A DNA stretch of 64,000 bases. Origin: Bacteroidota bacterium. GTDB lineage: Bacteria; Bacteroidota; Bacteroidia; Chitinophagales; Chitinophagaceae. Positions 1 to 7,603 of the stretch are shown one piece after another; the first letter of the stretch is position 1; each line of letters begins with the position of its first letter. The stretch covers positions 1-64,000 of the forward strand of contig JAFAEW010000043.1 in NCBI GenBank assembly GCA_023423835.1. The letters run 5' to 3'. A program made the position numbers and the translations under genes. The notes below the pieces were generated by a model that worked only from the letters and a program-made list of their open reading frames with translations, was not told the origin of the DNA and searched no databases.

Positions 1-1397
1 GTTTGGATGAATTCTTTAAATCCGAGTAAGCTGTAGTAAACCTCGGTGCCTTTTTTAGTTTTCTTTTTCATCAAAAATCCGAAAACGACGATCAGCATAC
101 AGGTTACGATGAGAGAAACGCCCATCCAGATGTTGGTAAATTCGGTCAGGGCCCAAAATTGAAACGATAAAAACAATAATACCAGGCCGATGATGGGAAT
201 GGCTACGCTCAACCCTCTCGAGTATTTTTCGTAAAAGCGGCCTTTATCAATTGCCGATTCCAACTGTTTTTTTGCCTTCGCCATTTCAGAATACATATTG
301 TTTTTCAAACTGCTTAATAAAACTTTATCACCCTTGTGAAAAATGGCGTTAAACATTGTCAGCGCAAATAAAGGCGTACCTGACGGCAATTCCTTCAGTT
401 TTACAAATTCGTAGTCGGTGGTTTTTATCAACCCTAAGAACGCCTTGTTTTCAATTTCGTTGATCTGCAGATGACCTTCGGCTCCCCAATACGGAACGAG
501 GGCCGTAAGATCCCGCCGGTTTAACTTGCCGTCTATCAGGTATCCGGCTTCACTCGGACTGATGTTTTCGGGCGGATAAAATTCTGTTTGTACGCTTCGT
601 TTTGCATCCTTCCCATAGCGCTTCCATAGTAAAAACAATCCTGCAAAAAAACCGGCAGGCAACAACAGCCATGCAATTCCCCTGAAGCGATAGTCAGGTT
701 TTTTGAGATAACCGTTGGGCATTTTCAATCCGATTGTCAATGCCTCATAAGGCGCCAACGGTTGCAATGTATGACCAACGAATGTTTGATTATCCTGCCA
801 GTGTGCTATCGCATTTTCTTCATTCGATCCGTAATTTCCGGTGGCCAAAAACCATCCGGTTGTATCGGCTAAGGGATTAAAAAAATGAACGGAAAAATTT
901 GCCGAATCAATCTCCGTATCCCACTCATTTCCAACCAGATTAAAATATAATTCTGAGTGGTCTTTAAAAAAGCTGATCGCATTCAACACACGGTATTCGA
1001 TCACATACTGCACATTTGAGGGCGCATACTTTTCCGCCGACCCGATTTTTATGGTTTTGTAATCTCCCTCTGTTGATACTTTAAACTCCTGTCCCGGAAC
1101 TTTTATATCCTCCACCACCGTTCGTACAGTATTTCCTGAAACCATTTGCAGGTCAGCCTTTTCAACCCCTTCAGCAGTTGGCCTGAGCTTGTATTTGAAC
1201 GGGATTTTGCGGATGATGCCGTGCCGGGGTTCATTAAATACTACACGAAGATCTTCGGTGATATTTAAGGATGCATCTTCATTCACGCTGATCGTTATGT
1301 TGTAATTCTCTATGTAATACGGCCGTTTATCCGGCGACTGGCAAAACAGGATGACCGGAAAGCATACGAACGGTAAAATAAATAAGAGCCTTCTCAT
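1..1397 (-). CDS. DUF2207 family membrane protein, C-terminus cut by window edge
   Basis: I read this frame directly on the minus strand: it opens with ATG at 1397 and stays open to base 3, so 465 codons are visible and the C-terminus lies outside. Residues 1-20 form a signal peptide ending near FCQ. An extracytoplasmic beta-rich region follows (IENYNITISVNEDASLNITE, the start of DUF2207), then a transmembrane helix around residue 235 (RGIAWLLLPAGFFAGLFLLW), a cytoplasmic stretch with FYPPENISPSEAGYL, and a hydrophobic pair near the visible end. DUF2207 proteins are predicted membrane proteins of unknown function, often encoded next to LemA, as here, where the lemA stop is only 4 bases upstream. 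The two are surely co-transcribed. The family call is firm; no biochemical role can be given. Confidence 0.88.
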   Translation of the reverse strand, partial: MRRLLFILPFVCFPVILFCQSPDKRPYYIENYNITISVNEDASLNITEDLRVVFNEPRHGIIRKIPFKYKLRPTAEGVEKADLQMVSGNTVRTVVEDIKVPGQEFKVSTEGDYKTIKIGSAEKYAPSNVQYVIEYRVLNAISFFKDHSELYFNLVGNEWDTEIDSANFSVHFFNPLADTTGWFLATGNYGSNEENAIAHWQDNQTFVGHTLQPLAPYEALTIGLKMPNGYLKKPDYRFRGIAWLLLPAGFFAGLFLLWKRYGKDAKRSVQTEFYPPENISPSEAGYLIDGKLNRRDLTALVPYWGAEGHLQINEIENKAFLGLIKTTDYEFVKLKELPSGTPLFALTMFNAIFHKGDKVLLSSLKNNMYSEMAKAKKQLESAIDKGRFYEKYSRGLSVAIPIIGLVLLFLSFQFWALTEFTNIWMGVSLIVTCMLIVVFGFLMKKKTKKGTEVYYSLLGFKEFIQ

Positions 1398-1401
1398 TCC
1401 C

Positions 1402-1959
1402 TTAAAATTTTACCTGCACGTTTTCAGCTTCCTGCGGGCTTTCCAGTTCATAGAATTCTTTCGGTTTGAATCCCGCCATGTTCGCTACGATTACCCCCGG
1501 AAACTGCTGAATGGCCGTATTATAATCTCTCACTGTTGCATTGTAATATCGCCTCGCATTTCCTAGGTCGGTTTCAATATTTTGAAGAGCCGATTGCAAT
1601 TCAAGAAAGTTTCGGTTTGCCTTCAACTCAGGATAATTTTCTGCCACTGCCAATAATCCGCGCAGCGCTCCCGTGAGCATTTGGTTGCTTTCTGCCGTCG
1701 CCTGTACATTGCCGGGAGCAACAGATTGTGCAGCATTTCTCGCTTGAGTCACTTTTTCAAAAGTGCTGCTTTCATGGGCAGCATAACCTTTTACCGTTTC
1801 GACGAGATTTGGAATGAGATCGAACCTTTTTTTGAGGAAAACGCGGATGTCGCTCCAGCTGTTTTCCACCTTTATTCTTCCCCTTACCAAACCGTTGTAC
1901 ATCGCAATTATCCAAACGATCAAGACCACGATAATTGCAAGGATTATTAGAATCACCAT
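1402..1959 (-). CDS. lemA: LemA family protein
   Basis: This 185-residue protein has one N-terminal transmembrane helix (residues 1-20, MVILIILAIIVVLIVWIIAM). The LemA core follows: YNGLVRGRIKVENSWSDIRV, then a long alpha-helical region with the family landmarks RFDLIPNLVETVKGYAAHE and ENYPELKANRNFLELQ, and near the C-terminus RRYYNATVRDYNTAIQQFPG. LemA proteins are small helical-bundle membrane proteins with the bulk outside or in the periplasm; their function is unknown, and they are commonly paired with DUF2207 or TPM-domain proteins. Full length is normal for the family. It is the first gene of a two-gene minus-strand operon with the DUF2207 protein, 4 bases away. A weak promoter-like TATATTTA lies upstream at about 1990. 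Confidence 0.95.
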   Translation of the reverse strand: MVILIILAIIVVLIVWIIAMYNGLVRGRIKVENSWSDIRVFLKKRFDLIPNLVETVKGYAAHESSTFEKVTQARNAAQSVAPGNVQATAESNQMLTGALRGLLAVAENYPELKANRNFLELQSALQNIETDLGNARRYYNATVRDYNTAIQQFPGVIVANMAGFKPKEFYELESPQEAENVQVKF

Positions 1960-2115
1960 AGAATGTTTTTTAGTTGATTAAGGAATAAATATAAGCTTAT
2001 TGTCCTGAAAAAACTTTCTTGGAAAGAATAGGGAAAAGGTGAATAGGTGGAATGGGAAAGTGCCGGGAGGCCGCCGGTTTTGTTTTTTACATTACCTTCC
2101 TGAAAAATACGATCA

Positions 2116-2847
2116 GTGATAAAGCCGGTTATCTTTTTGATTTTAATTTTCGCTACCTTCTCTTCCGTTGCTCAATTCAATGACTCCGTTTATTATCAGT
2201 TTGGATTTTCGTCCACCGGAATCATCAATAAAACGGGAGATGCGAGTTCGTATATTCTAAACAATGGAATCAAATTTAATGTTGAAAAAAAGAAAATCTC
2301 GTTGAGCAGCGCTGCGTCCTGGATTTATGGCGAGCAGCAAAAAAGCCTGACCAATAACGATTTTTCCATCTTTGGCAATGTTGATCTTAATAAGAACGTT
2401 CACCCCTTGTATTATTGGGGATTGATAACGTATGATAAAAGTTATTCATTGAAAATCAACTACCGCTTTCAGGCAGGCGCAGGAGTGGGTTACACGGTAT
2501 TTAAAAACGATAAATCAAACCTCGTATTGAGTGACGGATTTTTGCTGGAAGCAGGTGATCTCTACCGCTCCGATTTTGGACAGGACAATTATACGATCCT
2601 CAGAAATTCATTTCGCGTGAAATACCGTTTCAACATTAAAGACATTGTGATATTGGAAGGAACGGATTTTTATCAGCCGTCTATGAGTATATTGAAAGAT
2701 TATATTGTGCAGGCAAATAACAGTCTTTCCATTCCATTGCGAAAGTGGCTCGCGATAACGGCCGCCATGACTTATAATAAGGTCAGCAGGACCGGCCGCG
2801 AAAACCTGATGTTTACCTATGGAATAACTATTGAGAAGTTCTTTTAG
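2116..2847 (+). CDS. DUF481-like outer-membrane beta-barrel protein
   Basis: This 243-residue protein has an N-terminal signal peptide (IFLILIFATFSSVAQ, cleavage near residue 19). The rest consists of alternating polar/hydrophobic strands ending in an aromatic residue (final FF), typical of a small outer-membrane barrel. The sequence runs like DUF481 (YdiY-type) proteins: strands around FGFSSTGIINKTG, KISLSSAASWIYGEQQ, NYRFQAGAGVGYTVF and FRVKYRFNIKDIVILEG. The start is a GTG at 2116; an in-frame stop lies at 2101 and no upstream ATG is available, while a later start would remove the signal peptide. It stands alone, divergent from lemA. Its role is unknown; the DUF481 call rests on pattern recognition, and a generic outer-membrane protein is the alternative. 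Confidence 0.72.
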   Translation: MIKPVIFLILIFATFSSVAQFNDSVYYQFGFSSTGIINKTGDASSYILNNGIKFNVEKKKISLSSAASWIYGEQQKSLTNNDFSIFGNVDLNKNVHPLYYWGLITYDKSYSLKINYRFQAGAGVGYTVFKNDKSNLVLSDGFLLEAGDLYRSDFGQDNYTILRNSFRVKYRFNIKDIVILEGTDFYQPSMSILKDYIVQANNSLSIPLRKWLAITAAMTYNKVSRTGRENLMFTYGITIEKFF

Positions 2848-2931
2848 CCAAGCTTTCTACCGGCACATTTAATTTTTGTCGGAGTCTGCAGTTTTAATTT
2901 AAACTTAATTAACTTGTTTGTACTGATGAGC

Positions 2932-2939
2932 TATGTTTG
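2932..2939 (+). promoter_or_regulatory. Bacteroidota -7 promoter element (TATGTTTG)
   Basis: TATGTTTG matches the Bacteroidota -7 consensus TAnnTTTG at every fixed position and ends 18 bases before the ATG at 2958. Candidate -33 TTG (2924-2926 area) is closer than usual. The element overlaps an in-frame TTG at 2937, so that TTG would not be a usable start; this decides for ATG 2958. Confidence 0.55.
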
Positions 2940-2957
2940 CGCCACAAACAATTTTTT

Positions 2958-3794
2958 ATGAGAAAATATTCTTTATTTGGTCTTTTGATTTTTGTATTCT
3001 TTTCGTGTTCTAAAACTTCGATGCAAGAAGAGTCATCAAGGAAATTGAACTCCGAAAACAGTTCTTCTTTGGAAACTTATTCCTCGATGATTTATGTTTC
3101 TTCTCTTAATGGGAAGCCGTATTCGGAAGTATTGGATTCAGTTGGAAAATGGCACAATGATTACCAAACTTATGTTTTGTCGGCAATTCTTGATAGTGGA
3201 ATCGACATCATTGATACTGCGAATCTGAAGGTTTTTATTTCCCAAAAGACTGATGAGTTTTTTATTCCTAAGGGCATAAATCCTGGCTCATTTAATATTA
3301 CAAACTATTTGGGCACATCTGAATCAACGCTAATACTTGATAGTACAATCTATTCTAAACAAGGCAATTCTATTTTGAACAGGATGAAAACTATGCTTGA
3401 GGGTTTTAATTCCAATAGCGGTCAATCCTATTTTGATTCATTGAACACGTTAAAGGCTGAAGCATTAACCTTGTCAAATGAAGAAAAGCTATTGGTTGGT
3501 ATTCCCGTTACAATTGCTCTTAATTCTTCTAAATATTGGAAATTAAATGCAGCAACTTGGCGCGACAAGTTTTGGCAGCAACAAATAAATGACAATGGCG
3601 TATATTTGAAAAAACCAACTATCAATTTGACGGAAGTAGGAGTGTCAGATGTGTCCGGTGCTGTTACTGGTGCATATGGTGGTGCTGTGTTAGGGGTTGG
3701 CGGAGCTTTAGCGGGTGGAGTGTTAGGTTCTTCGACTGGCTCGTTATTCAATATAGGGCATCAACTAATTGGACAATTTACAGGTTGGTGGTAA
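2958..3794 (+). CDS. Putative lipoprotein with C-terminal glycine-zipper (bacteriocin-like) segment
   Basis: This 278-residue protein begins with a lipoprotein signal (MRKYSLFGLLIFVFFSC, lipobox cysteine at residue 17). The middle is acidic and helical, with no enzyme motif that I recognise (SLNGKPYSEVLDSVGKWHND; later NEEKLLVGIPVTIALNSSKYW). The last 50 residues are a striking glycine/alanine run with repeated GxxxG spacing (GAVTGAYGGAVLGVGGALAG, then VLGSSTGSLF) ending in QFTGWW. Such hydrophobic glycine-zipper tails occur in class II bacteriocin precursors and in many uncharacterised Bacteroidota lipoproteins. A 76-residue two-helix membrane protein starts 10 bases downstream. An attractive but unproven reading is a toxin-like protein with its immunity partner. 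The gene looks more AT-rich than its neighbours. The in-frame TTG at 2937 was rejected as start because it overlaps the promoter. Confidence 0.7.
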   Translation: MRKYSLFGLLIFVFFSCSKTSMQEESSRKLNSENSSSLETYSSMIYVSSLNGKPYSEVLDSVGKWHNDYQTYVLSAILDSGIDIIDTANLKVFISQKTDEFFIPKGINPGSFNITNYLGTSESTLILDSTIYSKQGNSILNRMKTMLEGFNSNSGQSYFDSLNTLKAEALTLSNEEKLLVGIPVTIALNSSKYWKLNAATWRDKFWQQQINDNGVYLKKPTINLTEVGVSDVSGAVTGAYGGAVLGVGGALAGGVLGSSTGSLFNIGHQLIGQFTGWW

Positions 3795-3804
3795 ACTAAA
3801 AAAT

Positions 3805-4035
3805 ATGAATTTAAAAAGGAGTTTTAAGGAATATCCAAAAGATTTTTTAATCATTATCCCGGTTTGCACAACCTTACTCATTGAAAGTTATCACTTTTTT
3901 TTTGGACCGGAAACAGGCCTGTATGAGTGGGTCTATGTACTAATTGGCTCGGTGGTTATGGGAATGGTCTTACGAAAAATTTTGAAAAACAGGATCAATA
4001 GGAAAAAAGAAAAGTATAGAAACGGGGATAGCTAA
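3805..4035 (+). CDS. Small two-helix membrane protein downstream of the glycine-zipper lipoprotein
   Basis: This 76-residue protein starts at ATG 3805, 10 bases after the stop of the preceding lipoprotein gene; an in-frame TTG at 3769 inside that gene was rejected. It has two predicted membrane helices (FLIIIPVCTTLLIESYHFFF and WVYVLIGSVVMGMVLRKIL) joined by a short loop, and a very basic C-terminus (KNRINRKKEKYRNGDS). The positive-inside rule places that tail in the cytoplasm. I recognise no family. Size, topology and tight linkage resemble immunity proteins of class II bacteriocins, but that is inference from layout only. Co-transcription with the upstream gene is very likely, and no promoter is seen between them. 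Confidence 0.65.
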   Translation: MNLKRSFKEYPKDFLIIIPVCTTLLIESYHFFFGPETGLYEWVYVLIGSVVMGMVLRKILKNRINRKKEKYRNGDS

Positions 4036-4174
4036 TATTTCCATTTTTGAGAGTGAATTTTAAACCGTTTAAGGAAAGGGGGCAGATAAAAATGCTCCTT
4101 TTTCCTTTTTGATTTATCTGTTATTATTGATGCTTATTTTTTGAGGACAAGCAGTTTTTTCACTGACGATGATC

Positions 4175-4190
4175 ATCCTGCTAACAGGAT
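4175..4190. promoter_or_regulatory. Inverted repeat in front of the PNPOx gene
   Basis: ATCCTG-CTAA-CAGGAT is a perfect 6-base inverted repeat, 31 bases before the ATG at 4221. It lies just upstream of a near-consensus -7 element (TATCTTTA, about 4200). Its position suits an operator, but it could be chance or a weak hairpin. Confidence 0.3.
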
Positions 4191-4220
4191 ATTCGGTTTA
4201 TCTTTACCAAAACTGAAAAT

Positions 4221-4688
4221 ATGTTTGGAGAATTATCATCCGATGAAATTGAAGAAGTTTTAAAAATCCAGTTAATCGGACGATTGGGGCTGCATGCGGA
4301 TGGAACTACCTATGTTGTTCCCATCAGTTATGCCTACGATGGTGAATCCATCTATGGCCATACCTGGGAAGGAATGAAGATCGACATGATGCGGAAGAAT
4401 CCTGCCGTCTGTTTCGAAACCGATCATCTCGAAAACATGGGAAACTGGAAAAGCGTGATCTGTTGGGGTGAATTTAAGGAAATAACGGATGAAGAAGGAA
4501 AAAAGGAAGCGATTCAAAAACTAATGGAAAGGCCGCTCCCGCAGATCGTGAGTGATACCGTTAAGATCAGTCCTACCTGGCCATTTGCTCCGGATGAAAA
4601 TAAGGATGTGGAAGGGATTTTATATAAAGTTGAACTGAATAAGAAAACCGGAAGATACGAACGCAAGACCGAGCACCGAAATGCGTAG
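4221..4688 (+). CDS. Pyridoxamine 5'-phosphate oxidase family flavoprotein (NimA-like)
   Basis: This 155-residue protein shows the split-barrel FMN-binding fold of the PNPOx-like/NimA group. A short N-terminal helix (MFGELSSDEIEEVLKIQLIG) leads into RLGLHADGTTYVVPISYAYD, the strand pair that forms the barrel. IYGHTWEGMKIDMMRKNPAVCFE follows as the flavin-phosphate region, and NWKSVICWGEFKEITDEE is the characteristic WxSVxxxGxaxxI strand. The last third (SPTWPFAPDENKDVEGILYKVEL) closes the barrel. Members bind FMN or heme and are mostly of unknown substrate; some reduce 5-nitroimidazoles. It is monocistronic, with an inverted repeat near its promoter. The family is certain but the reaction is not; it is not a PdxH enzyme by length or motif. 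Confidence 0.88.
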   Translation: MFGELSSDEIEEVLKIQLIGRLGLHADGTTYVVPISYAYDGESIYGHTWEGMKIDMMRKNPAVCFETDHLENMGNWKSVICWGEFKEITDEEGKKEAIQKLMERPLPQIVSDTVKISPTWPFAPDENKDVEGILYKVELNKKTGRYERKTEHRNA

Positions 4689-4772
4689 TCGCATCATTCG
4701 GAATATCATCAACTAATCTTACCACAGAGTAGCGGAAAAACAGTACGCGCTGTGGCAAAGTCTTCTGAAAAC

Positions 4773-4796
4773 AAAAAAGAGCCACCGAAGTGACTC
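4773..4796 (-). terminator. Intrinsic terminator with UUCG loop
   Basis: On the minus strand GAGTCAC-TTCG-GTGGCTC forms a 7-bp stem (one G-U pair) closed by a TTCG tetraloop, followed directly by TTTTTTG. On the plus strand no T-run follows, so it acts on minus-strand transcripts. No coding gene ends here; it terminates the candidate small RNA. Confidence 0.8.
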
Positions 4797-4834
4797 CAAC
4801 ACGGCAACCTGTTTCTGATGTGGCTTGTTCCCGT
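4773..4834 (-). ncRNA. Candidate 62-nt structured small RNA
   Basis: The gene-free interval contains a complete minus-strand transcription unit too short to code. A promoter TTG-N17-TATATTTG (4866-4839) is followed within about 62 bases by an intrinsic terminator with a UUCG tetraloop and six U (4796-4773). The transcript between them would fold: ACGG (about 4834-4831) can pair with CCGU (4804-4801), and inside that CAAgCC with GGUUG leaves an A-rich loop (ACAUCAGAAACA). It contains no ATG-led frame of meaningful length. I do not recognise an Rfam family with certainty. It could act in trans, or it could be the leader remnant of a lost gene. Promoter, two stems and terminator together make chance unlikely. 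Confidence 0.55.
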
Positions 4835-4838
4835 AATG

Positions 4839-4866
4839 CAAATATACAACAGTATCGAATGGACAA
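4839..4866 (-). promoter_or_regulatory. Promoter of the candidate small RNA
   Basis: Reading the minus strand, TTG (4866-4864), 17 bases, then TATATTTG (4846-4839) matches the Bacteroidota -33/-7 promoter. A second TTG (4870-4868) gives a 21-base spacer. The predicted start is near 4834. The only downstream element on this strand is the terminator at 4796-4773. Confidence 0.6.
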
Positions 4867-4943
4867 GCAAGGGATGTTTAAACCTCTGAGCTGGCCTCGA
4901 TACGGTCATATCCCCAGGGGAAAAAGCAGGTTGTACTTCAAAG

Positions 4944-4987
4944 AGGCAGGAAAGAAGCATCATAAAGTAAACCTGCCTGTTTCGTTT
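4944..4987 (+). terminator. Hairpin with T-rich tail, possible terminator
   Basis: AGGCAGG (4944-4950) and CCTGCCT (4972-4978) form a perfect 7-bp stem with a 21-base loop, followed by GTTTCGTTTT. It could end read-through from the PNPOx gene. The long loop and interrupted T-tract make it a weak terminator. Nothing else was recognised between 4867 and 5165. Confidence 0.35.
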
Positions 4988-5165
4988 TAACGATTGCAAT
5001 TGCTGTGGTCAGAGATTTTGCCCTCCCCCTCGTCTGCCCTGATACTTTTCGAATTGAATCGTAAGACTCTTTTTTTTCGGTGGTATGCCAATCCGGTTAC
5101 TAAAAAAATAAATTGAAATAGAGGTATGTTGCTATTAAAGTGACAATAATGATAAATGAAGCTTT

Positions 5166-6263
5166 ATGAAAAAAATATTACTCCTCTTATTGGTAGTTGC
5201 TATTGCTGATCAGGCACTTGCTTTTACTACCCAGGGCCGCTGGCGCTGGCAGAATGACAATGGTACGGAAGCAACCGCTACCAATCTAGCCGACACAAAT
5301 ACCGCCCCAACGATCAACAGCTCAGACAATATCCGCTTAAGGATTGAGGTGTATAATCCAAATACGGATGAAATTGATATCAGCAATACAACGCTTGCCT
5401 ATTCTACAACTGGAGCTGATGGCAGTTGGATAACCATTTCCGACGTAGCCGGAACCAATGATTTTGTACTTGTGAAAAGTACCTATCTGACAGATCTTTC
5501 GCCCACAACGCAACAATTACCTGCACGCCCGGGTTACACCTTTCAGGCAGGGAAAGTGCTCGAATCTGTGACTCCCTTCACTTATCTGCTGCCGCCGGCT
5601 GCTTCTACCGAATTTTTATGGGTGATAAAGCCAACGGAAAATGTGAAATTAAATACCACCTATTTCTTTGAGTCATCGGTAGTAGATTATGATCTTCCGC
5701 TTCCTTCCCTTAAAGTCGGTGGTACGTTGGCGATACCTTCGAATAACATTTCTATACAACAGGAAGCTGACAAGGCTATAATAAGATGGAATGCCAGCGT
5801 AGAAGATGGGGTTGACCGGTTTGAAGTGTTGCGGAGCATCAATGCACAGATATGGCAGACAGTGGCATCCGTTCCTGCAAAAACCACGCAGTCAAATTAC
5901 CAGGTAGTGGATAATAGTCCCATCAACGGCAACAGTTTTTACCGTATCGAAGAATATGCGAAAGACGGTACATCGGTGTCATCTGAAATCAAATCCTTCA
6001 CTTTCGAATTGCATAAAGTTATTGCCTCCGTATTTCCAAATCCAACTGTAAGTGACGTAAACTTTAAGCTTCAAAATTACGTTGGTAATGTTACTGCAAC
6101 CCTTGTAAATATTCAGGGAACGGTTGTGCATCAGCAAAAATTAATGGTTGAATCCGGCGCACCGCAGAAACTTAGTATCAGGTCGAAGCTTCCCTCCGGC
6201 ACGTATTTTTTAAATCTTACCGGAACCAATTTGTCCCAAAAAATAAAGTTGATAGTTCAATAA
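5166..6263 (+). CDS. Secreted protein with T9SS type A sorting domain
   Basis: This 365-residue protein starts with a signal peptide (MKKILLLLLVVAIADQALAF). The N-terminal half (TTQGRWRWQNDNGTEATATN onward) is a beta-sandwich-like region of unknown function. Around residues 195-280 lies a fibronectin/Ig-like segment (DKAIIRWNASVEDGVDRFEVLRS), a type common just before sorting tails. The last 80 residues are a T9SS type A sorting domain: VIASVFPNPTVSDVNFKL, then NIQGTVVHQQKL, LPSGTYFLNL and a basic terminal strand KIKLIVQ. The tail directs export through the type IX system, with cleavage and anchoring or release at the cell surface. No enzyme motif is visible, so the role may be adhesive or structural. 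It is a single gene with its own terminator at 6284-6319. Confidence 0.88.
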   Translation: MKKILLLLLVVAIADQALAFTTQGRWRWQNDNGTEATATNLADTNTAPTINSSDNIRLRIEVYNPNTDEIDISNTTLAYSTTGADGSWITISDVAGTNDFVLVKSTYLTDLSPTTQQLPARPGYTFQAGKVLESVTPFTYLLPPAASTEFLWVIKPTENVKLNTTYFFESSVVDYDLPLPSLKVGGTLAIPSNNISIQQEADKAIIRWNASVEDGVDRFEVLRSINAQIWQTVASVPAKTTQSNYQVVDNSPINGNSFYRIEEYAKDGTSVSSEIKSFTFELHKVIASVFPNPTVSDVNFKLQNYVGNVTATLVNIQGTVVHQQKLMVESGAPQKLSIRSKLPSGTYFLNLTGTNLSQKIKLIVQ

Positions 6264-6283
6264 AAGCAGAATATCCCAACCTG

Positions 6284-6319
6284 AAAGCACTTTCAAATCT
6301 GGAAAGTGCTTTCTTTTTA
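6284..6319 (+). terminator. Intrinsic terminator after the T9SS cargo gene
   Basis: AAAGCACTTTC (6284-6294) and GAAAGTGCTTT (6302-6312) make an 11-bp perfect stem with a 7-base loop, followed by CTTTTTAT. It sits 20 bases after the stop at 6263. Confidence 0.9.
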
Positions 6320-6421
6320 TGGCTGGCGGGAAAAAACAGGGCAGAGGATTAATAAGTTTACCGGCGTTATTATTTTGCCGGTTTGATAATGAGAACCTGA
6401 AAATTGTATTTTCACTGCTTT

Positions 6422-7603
6422 ATGTATCCCAATTTATATTATGCGTTCCAGGAATTATTCGGAATTAGTGTGCCCTTCTTAAAGGCTATTAATTCCGTTG
6501 GTTTTTTTATTGCAATCGCCTTCATTCCCGGAGCATGGATGTGGAAGCGAGAATTGAAGCGAAAAGAAAAACGTGGCGAGCTGACTTATCGTACCATCAC
6601 TGTAACCGTTGGTGCACCCGCTCCGCTAAGCCGGTTGCTATTACACTTTATTTTAGGCTTTATTGCGGGATATAAACTGCTTTATCTCGTAGTTCATGGT
6701 AATATTATAAACCCCTCAAATTTTATCTTTTCGGCCCAGGGAAGTTTTATTGGCGGCCTTCTCACAGGTTGTATTTCGGCAATTGTTACATGGTTATCCT
6801 CGCGAAGCCAACAATTGGCAGAACCCGTGCAGCAGACGGTAAAAATATGGCCGCATGAATGTGTGCCCGCGGGAATTATCGTTGCCGGAATCGCGGGTGT
6901 CATTGGGGCGAAAATTTTTGGCATTGCTGAAAATTGGAGCTCGTTTATTAAGGCACCTCTGCAGAATCTTTTTTCGTCAAAAGGGTTTGCTTTTTTAGGG
7001 GGATTGATTGTTGCCACCTTTGCGATGTGGTGGTACCATTACAAATGGAAATATCAGCGAATGCAGATGGCCGATGCCCTCGCTCCCTCGCTTTTACTGA
7101 GTTATTCCTTAGGCCGCCTGGGATGTCAGATTGGAGGAGACGGGGACTGGGGAATTACCAATCCGCTTCCCAACCCTTATTCCCTGCTGCCGGATTGGCT
7201 CTGGTCTTATGATTATCCTCATAACGTAGCAAGAATGGGCATTTATATGAAAGACTGCAGTTGGGATGATTTCTGTTATCGGCTGCCGGTTCCGGTATAT
7301 CCCACACCCCTTTATGAGTTGATCGCGGGCATGGTTTTATTCTTCATTTTGTTACTTATCCGGAAAAAAATTAAGTTGGCCGGCCGCACCTCTGCGTTTT
7401 ACCTGATGTTTTGCGGAACAGAACGGTTTTTTATTGAAAAGATACGGGTTGATATCCGGTATTCCATCTTTGGTTTTCATCCTACACAGGCAGAAATTTT
7501 ATCCGTTGTTTTATTCGTCGCCGGACTTATTCTTTATTTCGTTGCCCCGCATCTTAATGCCAACCGGCACCTGATACGGGACAACACCACCACCCGGTCT
7601 TAA
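6422..7603 (+). CDS. lgt: Lgt-like prolipoprotein diacylglyceryl transferase family membrane protein
   Basis: This 393-residue protein has about eight hydrophobic helices and belongs to the Lgt fold, whose members move diacylglycerol from phosphatidylglycerol to the lipobox cysteine of preprolipoproteins. The signature is present but altered: GRLGCQIGGDGDWG (near residue 240) replaces the classical GRxGNFxNxE, with Cys-Gln for Asn-Phe and Asp for Glu. The C-terminal FCGTERFFIEKIRVD matches the conserved Arg/Glu region needed in E. coli Lgt, and PTPLYE matches the P-x-x-LYE motif. This variant occurs as a Bacteroidota form of the enzyme; whether it is the main Lgt or a paralogue cannot be told here. 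I start it at ATG 6422 rather than the in-frame TTG at 6404. Its end overlaps the convergent SusC gene by 4 bases. Confidence 0.8.
   Translation: MYPNLYYAFQELFGISVPFLKAINSVGFFIAIAFIPGAWMWKRELKRKEKRGELTYRTITVTVGAPAPLSRLLLHFILGFIAGYKLLYLVVHGNIINPSNFIFSAQGSFIGGLLTGCISAIVTWLSSRSQQLAEPVQQTVKIWPHECVPAGIIVAGIAGVIGAKIFGIAENWSSFIKAPLQNLFSSKGFAFLGGLIVATFAMWWYHYKWKYQRMQMADALAPSLLLSYSLGRLGCQIGGDGDWGITNPLPNPYSLLPDWLWSYDYPHNVARMGIYMKDCSWDDFCYRLPVPVYPTPLYELIAGMVLFFILLLIRKKIKLAGRTSAFYLMFCGTERFFIEKIRVDIRYSIFGFHPTQAEILSVVLFVAGLILYFVAPHLNANRHLIRDNTTTRS

Noticed and set aside
4790..4990. 66-codon open frame on the plus strand across the small-RNA interval
   Set aside because: Its composition is not protein-like, it runs antisense to the RNA promoter and terminator, and it matches no family.
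7600..7603. 4-base overlap of the lgt and SusC-b stops as an error
   Set aside because: Both reading frames end with normal, complete C-termini; short convergent overlaps occur elsewhere here too (57609-57612).
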